From Prinia subflava (taxonomy: Eukaryota > Chordata > Aves > Passeriformes > Cisticolidae), in the NCBI RefSeq assembly GCF_021018805.1, contig NC_086248.1, positions 51,527,485 to 51,591,484 of the forward strand: DNA of 64,000 bases, written 5' to 3'. The notes below the pieces were generated by a model that was given only the letters and a program-made list of their open reading frames with translations, was not told the DNA's origin and did no database searches. Positions 36,718 through 48,412 of this stretch are shown piece by piece (within the stretch, counting starts at the first letter, position 1; every line of letters begins with the position of its first letter). Both the position numbers and the translations under genes were made by a program.

Positions 36718-36780
36718 CTTTCGTCTTAGTTTCAGTTGTAGTCTTCTTTTCATCACTCTTTTTCTTCTCCTCTTTTTTCT
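36718..36780 (-). CDS. TRDN: Triadin-like coding exon, 63 nt
   Basis: Minus-strand acceptor TTTCCATTTTTAG precedes 63 open bases ending at the donor AAAG|GTATGG. In phase 1 it reads KKEEKKKSDEKKTTTETKTK after a split Lys/Glu codon. The pattern EKKK..EKK.T.ETK matches a human triadin segment I remember (EKKK-EKK-TSETKKK), which makes this one of the two best diagnostic exons. It is an extremely charged, presumably disordered luminal segment. It has the same length (63 nt) as the next exon at 35898-35836, and the two peptides are similar, which suggests an old exon duplication within the array. Confidence 0.82.
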
Positions 36781-37880
36781 CTAAAAATGGAAATTGAAGT
36801 TCAGCTGTCTACTTTTATACAGAAACACACAAATTTATGTACGCATATATATATGTATGTATATATGTATGTATATATATACTTGGGATGGGGAATCCAC
36901 TAACTGCATCATGTTCAAGATTTGATAAGCTGGTCACTTATTACCAGCAGCTCAGAAATGCAGCTTAATGCCCAGAGAGTGCATTTGGTGCTAAGGATAA
37001 AACTGGAACAAACATGCACACCAGATTATTACTTAATTGCTAATTCAAGAAACTGTGCCCATTAACCTGCTGTAACTATGAGTTTATTGTGGTGACTCAA
37101 TAGCCATGCACCTGTTCTGCTTTTTTTGTAAGACCTGATTGAATGATAGCAAAACTTGCACGTGGTACTTGGGAACAAGTGTAGATTGCCATGAAAACCC
37201 TGTATATACAATATACTTTTATAAAACTTTTTATTAATTGAATCTTTGAAGCTGTCATTACAGGACTTCTGGTACTCATAGAGTTGTTCAAGCACCATCT
37301 ACAAAACAATGTGACATTATTTCAAAAGAATCTGCCTCTATTTTGGCAGCCATTTGGGCAACAGTAGAAATAAGGAGAATATTTTTTCCTTTTTTAAAAC
37401 AAGCTACAACAATTTAATTACTTATGAATGTTTTGAATTAGAAAATTGAGTGTTCGGTAGGGGATATGAGAAAGTTATAATTCTTATTTTTCCTTTTGGA
37501 AATTAATCTCATTTTTGATGGGAAAGAACACAAGAGTACAAGAAAAGCTTGTACTTAGAGCTAATCTAAGGGCCTTTTTAATTGTTCATCCATGAAAAGC
37601 CAAATTTGTTACCTTCAGTTTGTGCTGCATGGTTTTAGGTGTTGATATAGTTAGTGAAACTGTAGTTTTCTTTCTGTCATCTTTTACTGTCACAAATGTG
37701 GGTAAGAAACTAAGTTTTATTTTCTTATAAAAGATAGAACCATAAGACTTTAAGCAAGAGTCTTTTCTTTAATTGAAAAATATTTAAGATATAGAAATAT
37801 TTTCAAATCCAAGAAACAAATATACTCCTGTCTCTTGCATAAAAATAACATGAAGGAAAAAAAAAAAAAGACAAACTTAC
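36781..37880 (-). other. TRDN: Intron, 1100 nt
   Basis: GT...AG intron on the minus strand containing the TA/TGTA repeat. A 12-nt in-phase microexon is conceivable at 37624-37613 but its acceptor is weak. Confidence 0.7.
36843..36882. repeat. TA/TGTA alternating repeat
   Basis: ATATATATATGTATGTATATATGTATGTATATATATA-type sequence in the 1.1-kb intron between the exons at 37.9 and 36.7 kb. Confidence 0.95.
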
Positions 37881-37916
37881 TTTTCATATCTCTAGGTACT
37901 ACAGTAGACTTTTCTT
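37881..37916 (-). CDS. TRDN: Triadin-like coding exon, 36 nt
   Basis: On the minus strand an excellent pyrimidine tract (TTTTTTCCCTGTTTGCATTTTTTCC) leads to the acceptor ACGCAG; 36 open bases follow, ending at AAAA|GTAAGT, a perfect donor. The phase-1 reading is (E)EKSTVVPRDMK. The peptide is less charged than its neighbours but keeps frame: its final A joins AG of the next exon to make a Lys codon leading into the EKKK exon. The splice signals are the strongest in the window, so I trust the exon even though the peptide alone is not diagnostic. Confidence 0.75.
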
Positions 37917-40248
37917 CTGCGTGGAAAAAATGCAAACAGGGAAAAAATGAAATTAAAAACTTAAATTTTATCAACCAAAAGAAATATGTGTGTTTGAGTT
38001 TTGAAAAATTGAAAAAATTGCTGGGTTTATAGAGTATCTGAATTCCCCTGTCTATACATGTTGAATTCACGAATGAAGTTACTTTGCCTATTGTGGAGGC
38101 AATGTATTTATCGATATTCAGGGTCTCCTCAAATTATACTTCTTCTAATTTTTTGTCCGTTGGTTTTAATATTAAGCAAAATATAGATGTGTTCCACTAC
38201 TTTCTAGTTTTAAAAAGATTTGTTCAATGTGTTTCCCTTGTTATTGCCTTCAGAAAATTCTCACATGGGTTCTATAGAATGTTTCTCTCAGAGTTTTATG
38301 TGCTTAATTATTCCTGCTGAAACTGAGCACGCTACAGTTTCAAGTACAAATGTCTTGTGAGGTTTCTTAGGTATGTGTGGAGTATCAGAGTAGTGCTCAT
38401 CCTACACTAACTTGATTGGGACTTCACTTTTTTTGTAATGTAATATTGATATTGTCTCTCTGTCTCTCACTGACACACTTCTCCAGAGACTGTTCCTGTC
38501 CAGTTGAAATGGAAGTCTCTTCAGTTTAAGATTCCACAAAAGCTGTTCCTGTGCTGCCCATGAATCTTCAATGGATTATTTCCATTATTTCCATGTAATG
38601 TAGATCTCTAATTTCTAAAATGTGGTTCAATTATTTGCAAACTCTGCCTTAAGTAATCAAAACTGTTGAACATACTGTGTGTCATTTACTGACAGAAAAG
38701 ACCTTCCTTCTGTCTTCCTTCCATGAGACTTTGCTCATAATAACTAGAGGCTGAAGTCCTGCTGGGACTTCTGTAATGTCCATTTTTTCCCTGAATGCCT
38801 CAGTTCTGGTGAGTTAGATTGATTTTTTTGGTTTTGTACATTTCTGGTGCTAGATGATACACAAGAATAATTTGTAAGCCCAAGGTTTTACAACAAGATT
38901 CTCTTTAATCTGAGACCATTTCTGCCTTTGAATTTGTAGCAATTTGCATGCCACTGGGGCCCCAAAAAGCTCACATGAAATCTGCCTTAAGTTTCATAGG
39001 TTCAGAGCCATATGCATCTTGAAAACCACAAGCTGAAGCACAGAGCTTTGAGAAGTGAAGCTTTGTAAGGAAGTGGCAGGAATTTTCACTGACAATAACC
39101 CAAGCAGAGATGATGGCGTTCCTAGCTGCAGAATCTTCATTGTCATGTCATTCCACCAATTTATCCCACTGACATAATTTTCTTCAATCAAGCACTCAAG
39201 TTGCATTATTCAGAGTGTCCAGGCAGCTTTGAGATATCTATATTTATTATGAAATTTCTGGGGAATGATTATATTGAAGTATTAAAGGACTGTGGCCCCT
39301 ATTTCTCAAAGAAATATAATGAAAGATAAGCACTCTTGCTCGTCTGAGAAAAACAGTCACTGAGCTTCCATTCACATCTCAGCTACATCTAGCCCCGCTG
39401 ATGCCTCTCACAGCTACCACTGAGAGAAATTTTTGCAAATGAGAACGATGGACTTGGTAAATGAGTACTATGGAGAGAGCTATTTCTGACTTAAGGAAGT
39501 AATGCCATTTCTTGAATAAATTTATTTCCTCTCAATTTGAGAAGCTCACATTTAGAATGTTGCATATTAAGTGTATATTTAACACCAGCAAAACTTGTAA
39601 TATCTGAAGCGGTAAATGTAGTGGGCTCTATGCAGATATGTACACAGCTAAATTAAGAGGCAGAGCAAATAATTAAATAGGAACTTAGGCAGTCTTTTGC
39701 ACTGTAAAATATGAACTCCATCTGTTAATTGAAAGTACTTACTTTTTTAGCAAGGAACAGTTACAGAACTACAAAGGACCAACTGCACAGAGACCATAAT
39801 ATGCACAAATTGCGGGTTACACAAGGAAACACAAGGTGCTTTTGAGGATTTGGCATTGACCACAATATGACATTCAAGTGCAATTAACTATTGAACAATC
39901 TATTCTTATTGCTACTGTTTCTTGATAATGTAATTAACAGGATTTTTTTCACGAGTAGCATTAGTCCAGAGCCACATTTCATGGACAGTGTGAGACAGTG
40001 TGAGACATCACCTTTAAAAGACTGCAGTGCATTTATAAGAATGAAATAGGGATATATGCAGCTGGAAGAGTACATGACAGAATCAGTCAGCAAGGCCAGG
40101 AATGGACTTTTCATTTAGTCAATTTTTTTTCTGTAGACTCTATGCAGAACTTGAGCTTTATGTAGTATAAGAAGGAGACCAGTGAACATGAGTATTGTCA
40201 ATTAAAGCAATACTGAGTGGGACATTCAGGTAAAAAATTATACCAGGG

Positions 40249-40396
40249 TTAAAAAAAAAAAACAACAAAAAAAACTAAACCAAAACAACAACAACAACAA
40301 CAACCCAAACAAACAAACAAACAAACAAACAAACCCAAAAAACAAACAAACAAAACAAAACAAAAACAAAAACAAACAAACAAAAAAAAACAAAAC

Positions 40397-40427
<31 letters not shown>

Positions 40428-40428
40428 A
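40249..40428. repeat. 180-bp A/C simple repeat
   Basis: Successive poly-A, (CAA)n, (CAAA)n and (AAC/CA)n blocks ending in a run of 25 A. On the host sense strand it is T/G-rich. Confidence 0.97.
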
Positions 40429-42187
40429 GCAGCATAGAAAGCATAGAATAATTTTCTTGCAAAGTGGCTGGATTGAGCTGAACAGCCCTTGAAGCAAAGA
40501 AACCTCTGAGATGGAATTATTTGTTTTTTAATAAGGGATGAACAACCGAGGCCAGTAGAAATCCAAGTGAAATTCAACAAAGACCAAGAAAGGGATGTTT
40601 CAATACGAATTTCCTCCACCTATCTTGACAACATCATTGAGTTATTCTCACTGGAGAGCAGCTAATTCTTGGACAATGGTGGGAGGGGAGATAACAGAAG
40701 CATGCTAACAACGCAGCACTTGAAATCAGGCCTGGTAAGATCAGCGTGCTACTCAGCCAGTGCTGAGTGGAATCTAAATTTAGGGATGCACATGTGTTAC
40801 AGGGCATAGTGTCACAGGAATGCTGCACAGGAACTAGAAGAAGAAGGTGCTCTTAGAGCTTCTTTACCATATTGCTCCAAGTGGTCCACGTTCATATGGA
40901 AAGTCTGATTCTGGAAGGAATTGTCAGCTCACCCCATCCCATCTGAGAAACTGAGGTAAGCAGGGAAGCAAAATATAGCCACAGTTTCCTTCTGGTGGAG
41001 AGGCATGCATATAGCAAACACTAACTAGTGGGACTGAATGCCAGAAATTTGGAGGTGGTTTGGTCCACCATTAGCTTTCCAAAGTTTAGATCCTTACATG
41101 AGACTTATCTGCATTTGTCTAAAACCCTGTGGTCAGGAAATCTCAGGAGGAAAGCTGCTGTAAGAGACTTTAGATATTTATTACCTGACTTTGTGAAATG
41201 CTACAACAGCTTTTCCTGCCTACAGATTCTAGTCCTGGCAGAACTCAGGAGCAGCAGAGACACATGTATACTCAATGACATACAAAATAGAACAAAACAA
41301 ATGTTAATTAAGATTTTCCTGAGAAACCATATTTCAGACTGAACACAGTGACTTTATTCCAGATAAAACTCTACAAGCAGCTTTCATTTTTCTACCAGCA
41401 GCTCTGTATACCTTAAGCTGTCATTGGCATAATTTTAAAAGACCATTCAAACAAAGCACAAGCTGCATTTTTCTTTCCTTATTAATTTTGAAGGGATTTC
41501 AGCTGCTCTTTGTTTTATTTGGTGACTGAAATCCTTTCTCTCCTGGTCTCAATAAAAGTTCTGCTGTTGATTTCAGTGGGAGTTGGCTATCTTTTTAAAT
41601 TTTAAAATAACTCCTTGCATTTCAGTTTTTGATGATACTACTTTTCTTTCCCCTTATCTTGTTGCTTAGAGTAGAGACTGACTGTGACTGGTCAGTTGCA
41701 CTTTCAATTCTAAACAATTTAACACTTATTCACAAAATAGGATCCCCCACGGCTTACAAAGCTTTTGGAGAAATGAATAAATAACGCAAAGAGATATTTC
41801 TACTTAGTTTAGGATGTCATGGAAATTCATGGAAACTTTTAACATTAAATCTAAATTTCAAGTAAAAATTGACCTTAGCTGTCTCTTTGAAAGTAACAAT
41901 AATAAACAAAATCTCTTTCTGCGGTAAGAGAGTCCTTGTTTGTCTGGTTACTTTCTCTGTAGGAAATAATTCTGTCTTGATTCAGCCAAATTACCTAAAG
42001 GCCAAGAAAGATCAAAGAAACCTAAATAACATTAATCTAAAGTTCCTAAAGTTCTTAGAATTTTTTCTGTTCATATACAAACACATACACGTGCAGGTAC
42101 CCATGCACACACATGCTCTCTCTGACTTACAGGTGAGTGCTTTGGCCAAAATGAAGTGCATTTATTTGCAAAGCTCTGTTTAAATGA

Positions 42188-42190
<3 letters not shown>

Positions 42191-42236
<46 letters not shown>

Positions 42237-42275
42237 ATTATTATTTTTTCCTTTTTTTTTTTTCTTTTCTGCAGA
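42191..42275. repeat. 42-base poly-T run followed by (ATT)n and T-rich tail
   Basis: Forty-two consecutive T, then TAATTATTATTATT and further T-rich sequence with C. A poly-A run on the sense strand of the host gene. Confidence 0.97.
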
Positions 42276-44704
42276 GTAATGAAATACAATTTCTTTTCAT
42301 ATTGGGCAAGTGAAAGACTCTCAGGGCACACAGATCACTGGAGATATAGCACACCCTGAAGGCCTAGGAAGTCTCTCCAGCTCGACTTTGCTTTTTTGAA
42401 ACTGCTTCAGTGTTTTCAAATCCCAGTCTGAAACACTCTTTGGCAGCTGTGGAGATTGCTTATGGAGATATTTTTGAGGTCTGCAGAATCTATGCAACAG
42501 AAATATCATGCTTGAAATTCCTAATGCTTTCATGTGACCTACATAAATGTTTCTTATTTCTTCCTCTAGTGGTTATAGACTTCTTTTTCGTGGCTCTGTT
42601 GCATTAAGCACCACAACTCCTTGTTAATAGCATGGGCCATATGTTACGTTCACTAAACAGCACAGTGTGGAGTAAAGGAATAAAAATACAAGTGAGATGA
42701 AGCCAGAGTATGCACAGCAAGTCAAAAAAGAGAACAGACCAATTTCCATAACAAGACCAGCAGTAGAAACTCCACTGGACAATGGTTAATGGTAAATATA
42801 ATGCAAATATGATTATGATGAATAATTAAATTCCCAGGGGAGCACTGATTTTTTTATGGTACGACCTTTACTAGTGAGAGCCAAATCAACACAGCTGAGG
42901 TGCCTTGGCTAGCCTGCTCCCTCCTTGTGACTGACATTCCTACGGGACAACAGGAATTAAAGTCAGGAGCAATTCTGTTACCAGTGCTGGGAAGGGTTTT
43001 GCTGATACTTTTTAAGGGGCATGCTTTTGAACGTGAATGTATGAGATTTAATAATGGGATGATGAGGTTATGCAGGACCTCTTTTGTAAGAGTCTCCTTT
43101 TTCTTTCCAAAGAAACACAGGAGTTCTGCCTTAGAAAGCCCAGATTAACTTAATCCCAGTAAGTATTTCCCATTTGCGGGTGCAACATATGCAAAAGACT
43201 GTTGTTTTTCTATAACACTATGAAAAATTAAAATAATCTTCAGAGGTATTTATTATGTTTTATTGGGTAGACTTTGGTGAATATTTATTTTCAAATGTAT
43301 ACTCTAACATTTTAAATTATTATTATAAATGATGAGAAAATATAATAAGACATCTGATCAAAATGTACATATCTTTATACATATTTTTTCTTACATTAGT
43401 AAGCTTTCCTCTCATATCTGTTTAAATTTTTGTATTTTATAATAGAAAAAAGTAGCGCAGAAGAGCCTCATGTCATTAAGGAAAATGTTAAGGGCTTTCT
43501 GAAACAGTGAATATTTAGGGTTTTTTCATCATTGCTAAATCATTAGAATTTACTGCCTATATGTCTAATTTATACCATTAAATAGTTCGCTTTGAAACTC
43601 TGTTCATATTATTTTAAAGGTTTTACTGTCTTCAGTACAGACTCATGGAAACATAAGGCCCATATTTCTCAAAAAACTCATTATGCTGTATATACAGCAA
43701 TGCATTAAAGCTAACTAAACTGTTCATCTATTAACCTAGATTAAACCTAACACATTGTATTATGATCTTTCTAATAGGAATATTTTTCTCTTTTTTTCTG
43801 TTTTTATTCTCTCTTGGATTAAAATTTATCAGAAAAATGGATTTTCATCCACTGTTCATGTCAGTATTATTAAGAATATCCCAAATGGGGAGAAAATTTT
43901 CAAAATTGTGCATTTTTTTAAAGGGTTCTGTTGTGTCTTGAATCACAATCTCTCACTGAAAGGATTTTTTTTAAGGGTAATTGATTCTACTGTATAAAGG
44001 GAAAACAGATCTTTTTATAGAACAATCCATGTACAGAAAAGAAGGCAGACATTGACAGACAGAAGCAGATTGATTTGTACAAGATTTATACATTCCTGTA
44101 CATCAAGGGAGCTTTGTCAAAGTTTGTATTGACTTTAGTAATTTAGATATTCTTGGTTATATCCCCCAGTGTTATATTCATGAACAGAGATATAGATTAG
44201 AAATTCTTCTTGAGACAGTCGGATAGTGTACGTTCTACATAGCAGCATAGATTGCCAATTTAGCCTCCGCAGGAGTTTTGAGCTAAGTTAAACAGATTTC
44301 ACAGAAACTCTCTTTATTGCAGTCTACAAAATTTGTAATTAGAGGATTCAATGACCTAGAGAAAATACTTTTTTTCCTCATAGATTCTCTGAAGATATTA
44401 CGGACACTTTTTTTTTTTGGCCTCTCTTAATATCACAGATACCACCAAGATGGCAAGGAACACACAGTATTCTTCATTCAGGGAAGGGGGATATTTGAGA
44501 GCCTGTCATGATTCATTAACAGATCAGAATGGTTATGTTGATGACTCTTCCATGATAAGTGGTCTCCCACTGAAAGATACAGGAGCAGATTTTTAGGACA
44601 ATATAACTTGGAAAATCATACTCAGATACAATGCTGTTCGTTTTTTTTTTTTTGTGATACGGTGCTCTTCGGAGTGGTAAAAAGCGTAGGTCTGCTTGAG
44701 ATCA

Positions 44705-44858
44705 TATCACAGAATCATTAGGTTGGAAGAGACCTCCAGGATCATCAAGCCCAACCCAACCCTAACCTCAACTAAACTATGGCACCAAGTGCCACATCCA
44801 GTCTTTTTTGAAACACATCCAGGGATGGTGAATGCACCACCTGCCCAGGTAAACCACA
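44705..44858 (-). repeat. Short CR1 LINE 3' tail
   Basis: Plus strand reads CACAGAATCATTAGGTTGGA, then 'agagacctccaggatcatcaagcccaacccaaccctaacctcaactaaactatggcaccaagtgccacatccag', the reverse complement of the same CR1 subfamily tail seen at 5.3-5.4 kb. Relatively well preserved, severely 5'-truncated. Confidence 0.9.
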
Positions 44859-45547
44859 TACATTAAGAGTCTTTCCAACAGGAGAAGGATTTTGATACAG
44901 GCTTCTCACAAAGGTGCTGTGGTCTTGGGAGAAGGCAAAGACATGCTATATTGGAACAATTAACATGAAGATTCACTGATAACTGGCTAAGCCTCTGATG
45001 TTAATTTTTACACTTGTCTAACTGTAGCATCTTCCTGAGTGATTACAATGCCATGTCAGAGAGGGAAACATGGGAGGACTATCGGAAAGGAATATCCTTT
45101 TCTTGTGAATATGGAAATGGAGGAAGGTAAAAATTGTTTAAACTGAGCAAAAATTCAAGACTTAAGAGAGACAATCACAGAGAAACAATATACACTACAG
45201 AGGAGTTTTAGGATGTCAGTGAATAACAAAATAAAAGACATCTGGAGTTAAAAGAGGTGTGGAAGACTACAGGCAAGGAAGAAGAAGGATATTAAAGCCA
45301 AAGTTCAAATAGCTATGGAGAACTGATCTGTTCAAATTACTGGTGACACCAATGTCCTGACATGGCAACATCATTGTCAGCCGTGCTGAGAGTACTACTT
45401 CCAAGTACTTGTGAAAGCTCCATAAAAAGATAAGATAAAAAATTTAAAATTAGTTCTTTACTTCCTAGTTAACCAAACAAGGTTTATAAGCTTGAAATAC
45501 GAGTAGATGTTATATATCAATGCGTTTATCCTCACAAATTCTTTTAC

Positions 45548-45577
45548 CTTCTTTCTCTTGTTGACTGTTACAGGATC
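45548..45577 (-). CDS. TRDN: Possible triadin-like coding exon, 30 nt
   Basis: A minus-strand acceptor AAAATTTAG, 30 open bases, and the donor GAAG|GTAAAAG are present. In the shared phase it reads (G)SCNSQQEKE. Length and phase fit the exon array, and the donor is reasonable. The tract before the acceptor is A-rich rather than pyrimidine-rich, and the peptide is not typical apart from its EKE end. The alternative frame reads DPVTVNKRKK but would break the phase rule of the other exons. Kept as a low-confidence exon between 48412-48335 and 37916-37881. Confidence 0.35.
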
Positions 45578-48334
45578 CTAAATTTTGTTTTATTGTTCTC
45601 TTCTGTTGGTGATCTGAAAACTCAAACTCTTTGTTGAAGATTTAAGGTAAGATCTTTGAAAAAGCCAACCAACCATGAAATAGGAGAGCAATGATCTGTT
45701 CTTTTCTTTCTGACCAGATTAGTACAAAGCCTTTTGCTTTTTGACCAGGAGATATCTGAAAATTTCAACTCATACACACACTTCAATGCAATTTATTGCT
45801 TGCTACTATAATCTACTGTAAAACTAAAATTGTCTTAAATAATGGCCCCCTTGTCAAAAGATTTACTGTGGAGCTAAAGGAAGAGAAAAAGGCAATGACA
45901 AAGAGAGAAAGTTTGAGATTTAATATATAATAACAATATGCTCTTTTTCTAAGACCTCAAGAATTCAGCAGAGCATAATTTCTACAGGACATTTATCTAG
46001 GAAAAGTATTCTATTTGAAGGTATCAAGTAATCTAAAAATTTTAGAGATATGTGGCACATACACACCACTATTTCTACCTTATCAGAAAACAAGAATGGT
46101 CCAAGATTACCTAAGGCAGCAGTGGCAAAACAGAGTGATTCTGAAAACGTCAATCTAGAAAAAGAGTAAGATCCTTTCAGCCTTCATAAGCTACATAATT
46201 GTGTGTATAATGTCTGAGTATCACTGAATTAGAAAGCCTAGGGTGTAAGTAGATTGGCTTCATAAATTTTCTGTGTGATAAATGTTCTGTTACTTCCTAC
46301 AGTTTTACTTTTTTTTCAGAGTTGTTTTCTTCTGTCAAAGGCTAAGCCAGTCTTTGATGTTATATAAAGTATATTTTGCAATTAAAAATGTTTCTATTTG
46401 TTGTCTATTCTGACAATTTATGATACTATTTTCAACTATATTTATAAGAAGAATCTTGTGTTTCTATGTCCCTTCTCCTGATCAGTGATATTTAGTAATG
46501 TACCAGTCATGAAGATATCTAAGGACTAAGAAGTCACATGCAGGTGTCTCTTCAGCTATTTTAAAGATTTTAATTTGTCTGCCTACACCTCTTTTTCTCT
46601 TCTGACATTTTGCCAAATATTCTCATAAATTACTTTTTTTTTTTTTTTTGCTATGGGCTGAAATAAAGCTTCAGGGTTTAGGGTTCCTCAAGGCACTGTG
46701 GCATATTTTCTCATATGTGGAAAACACAGACTAGCACAACATAACAGCTTTTCTTGGTAACATTTTGCAAGTAATTCTGCCTCCTTCATTTCCTCCAAAT
46801 CTCTTGCATGAAAAAATATTGTATCCTAGTGACTGGCCTTGAGCCTTAAAGGGAATTTAGTTATATGGTTCCGAGCAGATAATCTCCCCCAAATTTGTTT
46901 GCCAAATGGGTGTCTAATTTACATTCCCAATTACCTGAATTGCATGCATAAATGAGCTAATGAAACACACAAATGTGTAACTGGTCATAAATAGTCATTT
47001 CTATGTGCAATTGCAGTAATTGCATGCTCCTCATGATTTTGAAAATCAAGAAACTAATGTTAATTTGATGCTAGTTCATGTTGTGTAACAGTTATATTTA
47101 AAGATTAAGTTTGTCATTTAGCAAATGTGTCAGCCTTGTTCTATTATGTCTTTTTTCCATTATGGTTAATTGACGGATAATAGAGTTTAACATTGCAGGA
47201 ACTTCTTTCTGCTGATAAGCAGGGTTCAAATATTTTCCTGAAATAAGCAGGAGTACTAGTCTATTTCTATACTGTCTCAAAATAACCACGATTTTATACT
47301 CCTTTAAGCAGCATGTTTAAAAGAAATAACTATTTGAGGTAACAAGAGTTTTGGGGAAAGACATAATAAGTCACAACTATTTTTATCCAAATGTTCTGAT
47401 TCACAATAACCACATTACAGAAATATCTAATTAATATAACTCTTTCAGTCACGGGTCCTGGCAAAACCTAAGTCTCATTCTCTGTTTTCAAATGAAGGAA
47501 ATCTTGTAGCTCTTGTTACTAACTCTGCTGCCACCCCATCTGTTTTGCACTTAGACTGCAATTGCTTTCTGGGTAACATAGAACTAAGACCTCTATGAGA
47601 GAAATTAGTAAGTGCCATGGTGTGACTGCAGGACTCAAGTGTCATATGAAAACTGCTACATAATTACACAAAAAGACTCAGGTGTTTTGTACTATTAAAT
47701 TGTGTGGTGTAAAGACCAAGAACATATATTGCAGTTGTAGTTCTAAGTCATTGGACATAGTACATTTCAATTAAAATGAGCATTTCAACCACTTTACTGT
47801 AATGATCAGACTACAAACAATATCATTCAATTGCAGGGATTATGTTTTAATCTTCTGAACGTAAGACCTCACTTTGTATTTCTCTTTCAGTAGCTTTAAC
47901 AATAACAACAGGGTTGATAAATGCAGAGCCAGTCATATTATGTTCATTATTAAAAATAATGCACAAAAAAATTACTGAATAACAATAGCTGAAAGAATAA
48001 TCCAAAGTATATTAAGATGATAATGTTGATTATGTTTATAGTTAGGTAGAAAGTTATGGCTGAATGCCATTCAAAACATTTTACAGATTAGGCCTCAATC
48101 CCGTAATCTGTTTCACCCAGAAAATCCCCCAAGCCACCTGTGAGACCACTCTAAGGAACATTTACATCTTGTTGTGCATACGTCAGGATGTCATTCCTGT
48201 CCCAGGCCTAGTAATGGGATCACTTTTCTAATAGAGGTTATATTTACCACAAAAAAAAAAAAAAAAAATCTTTTTAGAACAAACAGTGAAGTTAATAAGT
48301 AGAAGCCAATGAAGGTGGGAAAAGTCAGACTTGC

Positions 48335-48412
48335 CTTCAATAGCTGCTGGTTTCTTTCTTGGACTATGTTCTAGAAGAAGAGGAGGTGGTACGAATTCCT
48401 TATGTCCTGCAC
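48335..48412 (-). CDS. TRDN: Triadin-like coding exon, 78 nt, with a GC donor
   Basis: The minus strand has a good acceptor (TTCCTAACCTGTCTTCTTAG) followed by 78 open bases. In phase 1 it begins AGHKEFVPPPLLLEH and ends SPRKKPAAIE. A Pro-Pro-Pro-Leu motif near the start and a Pro/Ala-rich end recall the human triadin exon that follows the last cysteine-containing segment and carries PPPLP. The exon end reads TTGAAG|GCAAGT, so the intron begins with GC rather than GT, in the strong context usual for GC-AG introns. It is the longest exon found, and its homology is the main anchor for placing the exons on the triadin protein. No GT donor keeping the frame is evident nearby. Confidence 0.75.

Larger units (their letters stand above)
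37917..48334 (-). other. TRDN: Long intron region
   Basis: Between the exons at 48.4 and 37.9 kb, possibly broken by the 30-nt exon at 45548-45577. Holds the A/C repeat, the 42-base T run, a CR1 tail at 44.7 kb and several T runs; otherwise unique AT-rich sequence. If unbroken, the intron begins with GC. Confidence 0.6.

Noticed and set aside
37613..37624. 12-nt in-phase minus-strand microexon candidate reading QTE
   Set aside because: No pyrimidine tract before the acceptor; too short to judge without transcript data.
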